NCBI RefSeq assembly: GCF_018863395.1
Contig: NZ_JAHKRR010000014.1
Coordinates: 1-64,000 of the forward strand
Direction: 5' to 3'
Origin: Sinomicrobium weinanense
GTDB lineage: Bacteria > Bacteroidota > Bacteroidia > Flavobacteriales > Flavobacteriaceae
Length of the DNA: 64,000 nucleotides
The notes under the pieces were generated by a model. The model was not told the origin of the DNA. It searched no databases and saw only the letters and a program-made list of their open reading frames with translations. A program made the position numbers and the translations under genes. Positions 26,749 to 34,395 of this stretch are shown one piece after another. Position 1 is the first letter of the stretch. Each line of letters starts with the position of its first letter.

Positions 26749-26793
26749 CAAATTTCCGCATCGAAAAAACCAAATCATTTACCATATGGTAAA
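26749..26793 (-). promoter_or_regulatory. Crp/Fnr-type operator and promoter of the SDR gene
   Basis: A perfect 16-bp palindrome TTTACCATATGGTAAA (26778-26793) lies 21 bp upstream of GAAATTTG (minus strand, 26756-26749), a one-mismatch form of the TAnnTTTG -7 element. The operator centre would fall near -41, a class II activator position. The same arrangement occurs twice at 53174-53217 and 53798-53842. Confidence 0.65.
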
Positions 26794-26799
26794 AAGGGT

Positions 26800-27375
26800 T
26801 TAAGCGATGTTTTTTCGTATTCTGCTCAAGGATTGCTGGGTAATGCCCAGATAAGAGGCTACATAGGAAAGCGGGATTCTATTGACAAAACCGGGAAAAT
26901 TTTTTAAGAAGGATAAGTAGCGGGTAGTGGCATCTTCTGAAACCAAGGGACTTCTTTTTCCTATCGCATCCAGTAAACATTGGTTATAGCTGCGATCGAT
27001 AAGATGATTCCACTGCGTTAGTTCATTTGAAATTTCAACCCAATTTTCTTTTGAAAAAACCAGTAGTTGACAGTCGGTTACGGCCTGTATGTATTCACCA
27101 GAGATTGTATTCGCTTCAAAATTCGGATAATCAGTTATAAAATTATTCTCTCCGACAAAGTAATTCGTGATTTCTTCACCCTTGTCGTTGTAATAACAAT
27201 ACCGGAAAATCCCGTTTACGATAAACCCAACTCGCTTCGGAACTTTGCCGGCTTCCGAAAAAAAGTCGTCTTTTTGAAGGTGTAGTTCTTTGGCCCTGCT
27301 TACGACAAAATCTATTTGATGTTTATTCAAGTAGAATACTTGCTCCAAATAATTTATAAATTCTTTCATAGCCAT
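26800..27375 (-). CDS. Crp/Fnr-family transcriptional regulator
   Basis: 191 residues: an N-terminal cNMP-binding-like barrel (FFSEAGKVPKRVGFIVNGIF) and a C-terminal HTH (YVASYLGITQQSLSRIRKNI). It is a close paralogue of the 53223 product and the predicted recognition helix TQQSLSRIRKNI is identical, so both should bind the same TTTACC-N4-GGTAAA operator found next to each. The canonical cAMP-contact arginine region is not evident; ligand unknown. It is followed by an SDR gene on the same strand. ATG 27369 is an alternative start. Confidence 0.87.
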   Translation of the reverse strand: MAMKEFINYLEQVFYLNKHQIDFVVSRAKELHLQKDDFFSEAGKVPKRVGFIVNGIFRYCYYNDKGEEITNYFVGENNFITDYPNFEANTISGEYIQAVTDCQLLVFSKENWVEISNELTQWNHLIDRSYNQCLLDAIGKRSPLVSEDATTRYLSFLKNFPGFVNRIPLSYVASYLGITQQSLSRIRKNIA

Positions 27376-27723
27376 AGGTCAATTAGCACTGTATTCCGTG
27401 TTGGTTTTTCTGTTATTTAAGAAATGTTTGTTGATGTTCCGATACATGGGTCTTTCTCAGGTTGTTTCCGGAATGTTTTTTTATAATCCGTATCAACAAT
27501 ATCACATTTGTCAACAGTTACGAAACCAAATATTCACCCTCACAAAATTAATCAATAAATCACAATTCGGAGAATGAAGCAACTACCTTATTAAATGCTC
27601 TTAAAATTCTAACATTTTAGAAATGTACGAATAATAGGAATGTTTGGAAGTTCTTTTTATTCCGCAAGTAACTATTAATCAACACAGTATGATAATGGCA
27701 CGGAATTCGTCATTAAGCGGGTA
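27376..27723. other. 348-bp divergent intergenic region, nothing identified
   Basis: AT-rich spacer between the Crp/Fnr gene and the SnoaL-like gene. No copy of the TTTACC-N4-GGTAAA operator, no strong hairpin and no frame of interest was found. Confidence 0.4.
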
Positions 27724-28080
27724 ATGTTAGAAACCAATAAAACAATTCTGAAAAAAGCAAACGAGGCCGTATCCAACGGCAACTATGAGGAATTTCTCAA
27801 ATATTGCACCGATGATACAAAATGGACATTCATTGGAGACCAGGTACTCCATGGAAAGGAGGCGGTACGAAAATGGATGTTGAAAGAATATATCGAACCA
27901 CCCATAATCCATGTTGAAAAGCTAATAGGAGAGCATGATGATCTGACCGCACTGGGCCATATCACTGTCTTTGGTAAAAAAGGGGAGGAGCGTCAATATG
28001 CTTATTGCGATGTCTGGAAGTTTCGTGAGGGTAAAATGGCTGAACTAATGGCCTATGTGATAGAATCCAAATCAACATGA
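27724..28080 (+). CDS. SnoaL/NTF2-like protein
   Basis: 118 residues, a single cystatin-like alpha+beta barrel (SnoaL-like). It starts with two helices (KTILKKANEAVSNGNYEEFL), then W-T-F-I-G-D and HGKEAVRKWM, as in the nuclear-transport-factor-2 superfamily. Members include ketosteroid-isomerase-like enzymes and small-ligand-binding proteins; no catalytic role can be assigned. It precedes the YceI gene by 25 bp and is probably the first gene of the 27.7-30.7 kb stress-type cluster. Confidence 0.75.
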   Translation: MLETNKTILKKANEAVSNGNYEEFLKYCTDDTKWTFIGDQVLHGKEAVRKWMLKEYIEPPIIHVEKLIGEHDDLTALGHITVFGKKGEERQYAYCDVWKFREGKMAELMAYVIESKST

Positions 28081-28105
28081 ATAGTAATCCTAAACAATAA
28101 TAAAA

Positions 28106-28633
28106 ATGAGTACAGCAGTAAAAACAAAATGGAATATTGATACTGCCCACTCTGAGATCATCTTTAAAGTAAAGCATATGATGATTTCTACAGTGACCGG
28201 TCACTTTGAAGATTTCAATGCCACAGCCGAGACCGATAATGAGGGTTTCATTGGAGCAGATTTCCACTTCACGGCAAAAACAGCCTCAATCAATACAAAG
28301 AACGGCGATAGGGACAAGCACTTACGATCGGATGATTTCTTCAATGCAGAACTATTTCCAGAGATATTGTTTACGTCCAGATCATTTGACGGAAGCACTT
28401 TGGTGGGAGATTTGACCATTAGGGATGTCACCGGGGAAATTCAATTGGATGCTGATTTCAATGGAATTGTCGTGGATCCTTATGGGCAGACCAAAGCCGG
28501 CTTTGAAATGTCCGGCAGTATCAATAGAAAGGATTTTAACCTGGCATGGAGTGCCATTACCGAAACGGGAAGCATTGTGGTCAGTGATACTGTAAAATTG
28601 ACGGCATTTTTACAATTTATCAAAGAACAGTGA
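28106..28633 (+). CDS. YceI-family protein (lipocalin-like, polyisoprenoid binding)
   Basis: 175 residues without a signal peptide, so cytosolic, unlike many YceI proteins. Family signatures: WNIDTAHSEIIFKVKHMM at the start, then KHLRSDDFFNAELFPEI near 75 and the late FEMSGSINRKDFNLAW. YceI proteins form a lipocalin barrel that binds isoprenoid or amphipathic ligands such as quinones, and several are stress induced. Located 25 bp after the SnoaL-like gene. Confidence 0.9.
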   Translation: MSTAVKTKWNIDTAHSEIIFKVKHMMISTVTGHFEDFNATAETDNEGFIGADFHFTAKTASINTKNGDRDKHLRSDDFFNAELFPEILFTSRSFDGSTLVGDLTIRDVTGEIQLDADFNGIVVDPYGQTKAGFEMSGSINRKDFNLAWSAITETGSIVVSDTVKLTAFLQFIKEQ

Positions 28634-28754
28634 TAGGTTGTTGATGGATATGAAACGTGATTTTCCAGGTTCTTTTTTACGGGAAAATAATTTGAAGGAC
28701 GCATTTTATCATTTTTTGTTGACTTCGGAAATACATTTTTAAAACCATGAAACT

Positions 28755-29039
28755 GTGGAAATACAACTAAAGGAGCTTGATGCCAAAGGGTTTGTTATGA
28801 CACGAGAGAATAATAAACGCGTAGGGATGATGACCTATTCCATCGCTGGAGCAGAACTAATTATCATAGACCATACAGAAGTTGAGCCAGCGTATAACGG
28901 CAAAGGGATAGGCAAACAGATGCTCTGTAAAATTGTGGAAATGGCCAGGAAGAAAAATATAAAGATCATTCCCTTGTGTCCGTTTGCCGCAGGCATGTTC
29001 AGCAGATTCGAAGATATCAGGGACGTATTAAAATCATAA
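28755..29039 (+). CDS. GNAT-like acetyltransferase (YjdJ type), GTG start
   Basis: 94 residues of the small N-acetyltransferase type that accompanies YjdI-like ferredoxins. The acetyl-CoA-binding motif A is visible as IDHTEVEPAYNGKGIGKQ, then MARKKNIKIIPLCPFAAGMF. The frame starts with GTG at 28755; an upstream ATG at 28747 is out of frame and stops after seven codons, so the GTG is needed. It is followed after 9 bp by the Fe-S protein gene. Acceptor substrate unknown. Confidence 0.8.
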   Translation: MEIQLKELDAKGFVMTRENNKRVGMMTYSIAGAELIIIDHTEVEPAYNGKGIGKQMLCKIVEMARKKNIKIIPLCPFAAGMFSRFEDIRDVLKS

Positions 29040-29048
29040 ACAACAACT

Positions 29049-29261
29049 ATGGAAACCATCAAAGAATACCAAAAAGAAAATTTAACGATAATCTGGAAGC
29101 CAAAAAAATGCATTCATGCCGGTGTTTGTGTAAAAACATTACCAAAGGTCTATGACCCAAAAGCAAAGCCGTGGATTAAGTCAGATAATGCTTCGATAGA
29201 GAACTTAAAGGGTCAAATCGATGCTTGCCCGTCAGGCGCATTGAGTTACCGGGAATCTTAA
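29049..29261 (+). CDS. YjdI-like (4Fe-4S) mono-cluster protein
   Basis: 70 residues. Cysteines in CIHAGVCVKTLPKVYDP (two Cys, plus a His where a third ligand might sit) and in DACPSGAL give the pattern of the Fer4_19/YjdI family. Cys spacing suggests a single Fe-S cluster. It probably acts as a small electron carrier or sensor in the cytosol. It neighbours the GNAT gene in many bacteria, supporting a functional pair. The antiporter gene begins 10 bp later. Confidence 0.82.
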   Translation: METIKEYQKENLTIIWKPKKCIHAGVCVKTLPKVYDPKAKPWIKSDNASIENLKGQIDACPSGALSYRES

Positions 29262-29271
29262 ACCGAATTTT

Positions 29272-30453
29272 ATGCAGCACCATATTCTTATAAACATCTG
29301 TGCCATTTTTGGCGTTGCTACAGCTGTTATCATTATTTGTAGGTTCCTTAAAATCAGGTATATCATCGGGTATCTTATTACCGGTGTTTTACTCAGTCCG
29401 AATACCTCCGGTTATTTTGCCAAAATGGATGAGGTAGATGTGTATGCAGAAATAGGGGTTATACTCCTATTGTTTACCATCGGACTTGAATTTTCGTTTG
29501 ACAAACTGAAAAAAATCCAAAAATATGTATTGGGTGGTGGTAGCGCACAAGTGTTCTTTACCATCATAATTACGGCAGGACTTATCTGGCTGACCATGAG
29601 ACCCAGCTGGGAAGAAAGTATATTTTGGGGCTTTTTGTACGCGTTGAGCAGTACCGCCATTGTAATAAAAACATTGCAGGATTCCAATAAAATAGTAACG
29701 CCCCACGGTAAATTTATATTGGCAGTATTGCTGTTTCAGGATATTATGATCGTACCGCTTATGCTGTTCACACCTATTATCGCTGGAGTAGGCGGTGATT
29801 CATTTGCAACATTTGGTTGGTTATTGGGAAAATTGGTATTGATGGGTGGGATTGCCTATGTACTGGCCCGTTTTGTGATTCCGTTTTTCCTAAAAAGTGT
29901 AATGAAGGTGCAAAGCCAGGAGGTATTTTTGATTGCCCTGATCTTTATCGTTACCGGTATTGCCTTGCTAACGGAACAATTGGGTTTATCCCTTGCTTTA
30001 GGTGCTTTTATCGCAGGTTTGATCATTGCCGAAACAGATTACAGCCATATGGCGATTTCCTGCTTTTTGCCTTTTCGATATGTGTTTATGAGTTTCTTTT
30101 TCATTTCTATGGGGATGTTGCTCAACTATGAGATATTTCTGACCGATTTGGGGTGGATTGTGTTTTGGACATTGTTTGCCTTTGCAGTAAAAGCTGTTGC
30201 GGGGATCCTTGCGGTAAAAGTGTTGGGGCTGGAATGGAAAACTGCTCTTGCCGTTGGATTTTCAATCGCACAAATTGGTGAGTTTTCCTTTGTACTTGCA
30301 CAAAGCGGGTTAAAGTATGAATTGATAACCGCCAGTAATTATCAAATATTTTTGGCAGTATCTATAATTCTAATGTCCCTTACACCATTCATAGTGACCA
30401 ACGCGGAAAAAATCCATCCTTTATTTAAAAAACTGACAACCAAAAATGGATAG
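29272..30453 (+). CDS. CPA2-family cation:proton antiporter (Kef/GerN-type), without RCK domain
   Basis: 393 residues, about 12 hydrophobic segments from residue 5 to 380. Family motifs: IGVILLLFTIGLEFSFDKL (about 62-80), ALSSTAIVIKTLQDSN (about 125-140), LLFQDIMIVPLM (Asp about 156) and ALGAFIAGLIIAET. It consists only of the Na_H_Exchanger domain. The C-terminal NAD-binding KTN/RCK domain of KefB/KefC is absent: the protein ends soon after the last membrane helix. It would exchange K+ or Na+ for H+ across the inner membrane. Its gene overlaps the glutaredoxin-like gene by 8 bp. Confidence 0.88.
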   Translation: MQHHILINICAIFGVATAVIIICRFLKIRYIIGYLITGVLLSPNTSGYFAKMDEVDVYAEIGVILLLFTIGLEFSFDKLKKIQKYVLGGGSAQVFFTIIITAGLIWLTMRPSWEESIFWGFLYALSSTAIVIKTLQDSNKIVTPHGKFILAVLLFQDIMIVPLMLFTPIIAGVGGDSFATFGWLLGKLVLMGGIAYVLARFVIPFFLKSVMKVQSQEVFLIALIFIVTGIALLTEQLGLSLALGAFIAGLIIAETDYSHMAISCFLPFRYVFMSFFFISMGMLLNYEIFLTDLGWIVFWTLFAFAVKAVAGILAVKVLGLEWKTALAVGFSIAQIGEFSFVLAQSGLKYELITASNYQIFLAVSIILMSLTPFIVTNAEKIHPLFKKLTTKNG

Positions 30454-30700
30454 ACCAAAATTACAATTATATGGAACTGATTGGTGTCCCAAGTCAGCTG
30501 TTCTACGTAATTATTTGCAAAGCAAATGGATAGAATTTGATGATTTTAATGTGGAAACCAATGTTGAAGCAGATGCCAAGGTACGTGCACTGTACGACGG
30601 AAAATTAAAGTTCCCTACAATAATGGTAGGTACTGATTTTATTAAAAATCCAACTATACCACAGCTCAATAAATTTTTAAAAAAGCACAACATCGATTAA
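30446..30700 (+). CDS. Glutaredoxin-like (mycoredoxin-type) protein
   Basis: 84 residues with the thioredoxin fold: LQLYGTDWCPKSAVLRNYL gives a CPKS active site with one catalytic Cys (about 14), and KFPTIMVGTDF carries the cis-Pro. The single Cys and lack of a second active-site thiol point to a monothiol-type mechanism or to target binding. Its start overlaps the antiporter gene by 8 bp, so the two are translationally coupled, and it could sense or relieve thiol stress in connection with the antiporter. That link is inference. Confidence 0.85.
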   Translation: MDRPKLQLYGTDWCPKSAVLRNYLQSKWIEFDDFNVETNVEADAKVRALYDGKLKFPTIMVGTDFIKNPTIPQLNKFLKKHNID

Positions 30701-30974
30701 AGATAATAGGAATATGTGGTAAAAAGATCATTTTGCAGTCAATTGAAAAAGTTTAAACGGGTTCACTATTAATCAAAATATTATGAAATGCCCATAACCA
30801 AAATTTTGGATACCAACCGATATGATAAACAGGGCATTACTCACGACATTTTGATTTTATATGATGGAGTTCGTGAAACCTAACACAGTGGTTCAGCGTA
30901 GCTAATCTTCGATTTCCATCTGACCTTTGGAAATTTATAGTGAGTTTACCGAACTAACAAATAAATATTAACAG

Positions 30975-32012
30975 ATGAAACGCATCGGCATATTAATGAC
31001 AACGATTTTAATCACTTTAAGTACAAGTATAATGGCACAAACGACACCCGGAGAAAAAGATCCGAATATTTCAAAAGAAACCCGTGTATTTTTAAAAGCA
31101 TTAAACAGTGGAGGTGGACCACCTTTGGAAGCCTTAGCACCTAAAGATGCCCGTCAGGTCCTTATAGATGCCCAAAATTCAGTGTCCTACGATTACAGCG
31201 ATATTGAAGAATCAGAAAGAAACATAACGCAGGATGGTCAAACGGTCACCATTCATATCGTAAAACCCAAAGGAGCTAAAGACAACCTTCCAGTGTTCAT
31301 GTTCTTCCATGGTGGGGGATGGGTATTGGGTGATTACCCAACGCACAAACGTTTGGTGAGGGATTTGGTTGTAAAAAGCAGGGCAGTAGCCGTCTTTCCC
31401 GATTACACCCCGACTCCGGATGCTCAATTCCCTGTGGCCATCAATCAAGCGTATGCTGCCACCAAATGGGTTTCCGAAAATGGAAAAGCCATTGGAGTTG
31501 ATGGTTCTCGATTAGCTGTTGCTGGTAACAGTGTAGGAGGAAATATGTCCGCTGTAATTTCCTTAATGGCCAAAGACAAAAAGGGCCCCAAAATATCTTT
31601 TCAACTCTTGTTATGGCCGCTTGTTGACTCCGATATGAGCCGACCATCTTATAAGAAATTTGCGCAGGGTAGATTCCTGACCACTCCAACAATGAAATGG
31701 ATGTGGGATATGTATATACCTAATCCTGATGACAGGAAACACAAATATGTTTCTCCAATTAATGCTAGCCTGGATGAATTAAAAGGATTACCACCCGCAT
31801 TAATTCAGGTTGCCGAAAATGATATCTTATATGATGAAGGAGTTGCCTACGGCCGCAAACTGGATGAAGCAGGTGTACCAACCACTGTTACAGTGTATAA
31901 AGGATTTATCCATGATTACGGCATGTTGAATCCATTATCACATATTCCGGGTGTACAGGAAGCAGTGACTCAAGCATCAGCATTATTGCATGAAGCCTTG
32001 TTTACCAAGTAA
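30975..32012 (+). CDS. Secreted alpha/beta hydrolase (HSL-type esterase)
   Basis: 345 residues with a signal peptide (MKRIGILMTTILITLSTSIMAQ). Hormone-sensitive-lipase-type esterase: oxyanion motif FHGGGW (about 113), nucleophile in AGNSVGGNMS (GxSxG, Ser about 189), Asp in VAENDILYDEG (about 283) and His in FIHDYGM (about 313). It probably hydrolyses short-chain esters in the periplasm. A single gene, 274 bp after the previous cluster, with no clear operon partner; the substrate is unknown. Confidence 0.87.
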   Translation: MKRIGILMTTILITLSTSIMAQTTPGEKDPNISKETRVFLKALNSGGGPPLEALAPKDARQVLIDAQNSVSYDYSDIEESERNITQDGQTVTIHIVKPKGAKDNLPVFMFFHGGGWVLGDYPTHKRLVRDLVVKSRAVAVFPDYTPTPDAQFPVAINQAYAATKWVSENGKAIGVDGSRLAVAGNSVGGNMSAVISLMAKDKKGPKISFQLLLWPLVDSDMSRPSYKKFAQGRFLTTPTMKWMWDMYIPNPDDRKHKYVSPINASLDELKGLPPALIQVAENDILYDEGVAYGRKLDEAGVPTTVTVYKGFIHDYGMLNPLSHIPGVQEAVTQASALLHEALFTK

Positions 32013-32283
32013 AATTTTTAGTTAATTCAATAACAGTGTCAGCTATTGTTGGTACTGTTATTAAAACTCGAAATACTGAATGATCGCATATGAAAACATT
32101 GTTGTCAAAGAAAATTTTCTAAAACTACCATCCTAGGGGGCATGTGACCAGCAATCAAGGCGAACGATGCATAAGAGTCAGTTCATAAAATAAACTACAA
32201 GTTGTTTTGAATACTATTTTTCGGGAACATTTTGCTAAATTTATAGCATTGAAAGATTAACCGCTCTCAATTGATGTCCTATT

Positions 32284-32982
32284 TTAAAAATTAAGATATA
32301 AAATACTGGTTCGTATCGGGTTGTGTTCTGGTTTTAAATCCTGCCACGAAGATCTTTTTTTGATAGAGAATTTATCGTCCTCGTTATGACAAAAATGTTT
32401 AATATATAAAACAATGAGTTCGTACTTTTCCCCTAATTCTTTCCTCAGAATATTAAACCCCTTGGTTATTTGCGCTTCTACTGCTTTTACCGAGATATCC
32501 ATATAATCTGCTATTTCCTTATTGGTTAACCCCTCCTTTTTACTTAAAGTAAAGACCTGGCGGCATTTTGGGGGGAGTTTTTCGATTTCTCTGGTTACAA
32601 TATTCAGAAGCCTTTCAAGAGTAGACTCATCCATCTTATCAACAACGTCATACATGGTTTCATGATACTTCAGTTCCAGGAGTATAGTGGATTTATCTTT
32701 TTTATAAGTATTTACAAATTGATTGTAAACCGCACTGAACAGAAAACTTTGAATTGAATATTTACTGTTCAGTTTGTCCCTGTATTGCCATGTTTTCAAA
32801 AATACATTCTGTACAATGTCTTCCGCAGCGGCATGATCGTGAATCAGGGTATGAGCATAAGCAAAGAGCCTTCTATGAAATTTGTCAACTAAAAAAACGT
32901 ATGCCTTTTCTTCTCCTTTCTTTAAGTGTTCAATAAGTTTTTCAGTATTCTCATACTCAGTGACAGGCTTCATATAATTCAA
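32284..32982 (-). CDS. ECF RNA polymerase sigma factor (FecI/RpoE-like)
   Basis: 232 residues. Region 2 is visible as FHRRLFAYAHTLIHDHAAAEDIVQNVFLKTW (about residues 34-64, cited by position) and region 4 as LPPKCRQVFTLSKKEGL plus the HTH ADYMDISVKAVEAQI. About 45 residues follow region 4, longer than the usual 185-200-residue family member. It is expected to be held by the FecR-type anti-sigma encoded divergently at 33079 and to drive the PUL1 transporter genes. A divergent rather than co-directional sigma/FecR arrangement is unusual for Bacteroidota PULs. Confidence 0.9.
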   Translation of the reverse strand: MNYMKPVTEYENTEKLIEHLKKGEEKAYVFLVDKFHRRLFAYAHTLIHDHAAAEDIVQNVFLKTWQYRDKLNSKYSIQSFLFSAVYNQFVNTYKKDKSTILLELKYHETMYDVVDKMDESTLERLLNIVTREIEKLPPKCRQVFTLSKKEGLTNKEIADYMDISVKAVEAQITKGFNILRKELGEKYELIVLYIKHFCHNEDDKFSIKKRSSWQDLKPEHNPIRTSILYLNF

Positions 32983-33078
32983 TATTTGAAATGATTCTAT
33001 GCGAAAATAGAAAAAAAGATAATAAAAAGTTAGGGTATTGTTAATTTGCTTTGTACTACTTAATAGAAAATGTTATAA

Positions 33079-34242
33079 ATGGCCGATCAGAGAATACATA
33101 AGTTATTACACAGGTATATTGAAGAATCTGCAAGTCTCGAGGATCTGAATGAGCTTAATAAATGGGTTAAAGATCCGTCCCATAAGCCCTTACTCAAAGA
33201 TTATTTAACTGCACATTATGCAATTACAATAGGCATGAATGAACCGGACCCAAGTCAAATCAAAGAAAAACTTTTAAACCGTATCCGTAGCGATAAAAAG
33301 GCTCTGAAAATACGCAGAATTTTGAAAAAGCTGAGTTATGCAGCTGTGTTAATCATGTTTTTGGGGCTGGGGTATTTTTTCTATCAAAAACAGGCTATCG
33401 ATCAGAATAAGACCAGAGTAGTTGTTGACAATAAAGCTATAACCTTAGAGAAAGCGAACGGTATTGTCCGGGTATTGTCTGATAGTCTGGAAGGTTTTAT
33501 TACCGATGAGGATGGTAATGTTATAGGAAAGCAGAACGGAAAGGAACTTGTTTACAACACGGCAATTCTGCCTGGAGCAACAGGGTATAACATCCTGAAA
33601 ATACCCTATGGAAAACAATTTAGCGTTCAACTTTCTGACGGAACAAAGGTCAGGCTGAACGCAGGCAGCCGGTTAAAATATCCTGTGCCATTTGCAAAAG
33701 GGAAAGAAAGAAGGATCTTTCTTGAAGGGGAGGCTTATTTTGATGTGGCCCATGATGCCGAACATCCGTTTGTGGTGACATTGAATAATTTAAATGTAAA
33801 GGTATTGGGTACGGCTTTTAACGTATCGGATTATCGGGAAGACAGGGTTTCGGAGGTCGTCCTGGTAAGGGGATCGGTGCGATTGCAGTTTGTGGACGAT
33901 AGTGTGGCCCGAAATAAAGAAATGATGTTAACGCCGGGCGATCAGGCTATTTATTCCAAATCCGGTCATACTGTTAAAACCAAAAAGGTAAACACAGACT
34001 TATATACTTCCTGGATAAATGGTCTTATGGTATTCAGGGATATACCTTTTGAGATCATGCTAAAAAAGCTGGAGCGGCATTACAATGTGGTATTCAGGAA
34101 CAACAATCAAAAACTTGCAAATGAAAAGTTCAGCGCAACCATAGATCTAGAGAACGATGATATTAATACCGTCCTGGAATACTTCAATAAGATATACGGA
34201 ATAGACTATATTATTCGGAATAATGAAATCATTATAAACTAA
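33079..34242 (+). CDS. FecR-type anti-sigma factor / signal transducer
   Basis: 387 residues. A cytoplasmic N-terminal helical domain (about 1-75, with RIHKLLHRYIEESASLEDLNEL) is followed by one transmembrane helix (AAVLIMFLGLGYFFY, about 89-104), a periplasmic FecR domain (GKQFSVQLSDGTKVRLNAGS, then FLEGEAYFDVAHDAEHPF and VKVLGTAFNVSDY) and a C-terminal DUF4974 domain (MVFRDIPFEIMLKKLERHYN). It should relay occupancy of the SusC receptor to the ECF sigma factor. The SusC gene follows 153 bp later. Confidence 0.92.
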   Translation: MADQRIHKLLHRYIEESASLEDLNELNKWVKDPSHKPLLKDYLTAHYAITIGMNEPDPSQIKEKLLNRIRSDKKALKIRRILKKLSYAAVLIMFLGLGYFFYQKQAIDQNKTRVVVDNKAITLEKANGIVRVLSDSLEGFITDEDGNVIGKQNGKELVYNTAILPGATGYNILKIPYGKQFSVQLSDGTKVRLNAGSRLKYPVPFAKGKERRIFLEGEAYFDVAHDAEHPFVVTLNNLNVKVLGTAFNVSDYREDRVSEVVLVRGSVRLQFVDDSVARNKEMMLTPGDQAIYSKSGHTVKTKKVNTDLYTSWINGLMVFRDIPFEIMLKKLERHYNVVFRNNNQKLANEKFSATIDLENDDINTVLEYFNKIYGIDYIIRNNEIIIN

Positions 34243-34314
34243 AATACGATACAATGAATTGAAAAATACCCAACGCCAGTATCTTTTAAAATAACTTCAG
34301 CTTCATTTTATAAC

Positions 34315-34350
34315 AAAAAACCAGAGAATGCCCTCACATCCTCCGGTTTT
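34315..34350 (+). promoter_or_regulatory. Hairpin between fecR-type and susC-type genes
   Basis: AAAACC-A-GAG (34317-34326) pairs with CTC-C-GGTTTT (34341-34350): 9 base pairs with one mismatch around a 14-nt loop. It ends in TTTT with no longer T-run, so it could be a partial terminator or mRNA-stabilising element setting the FecR:SusC ratio. No independent support. Confidence 0.35.
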
Positions 34351-34395
34351 AATGAAGTGATTAATAGTAATCACCTAACAAATTCATACAAAATT

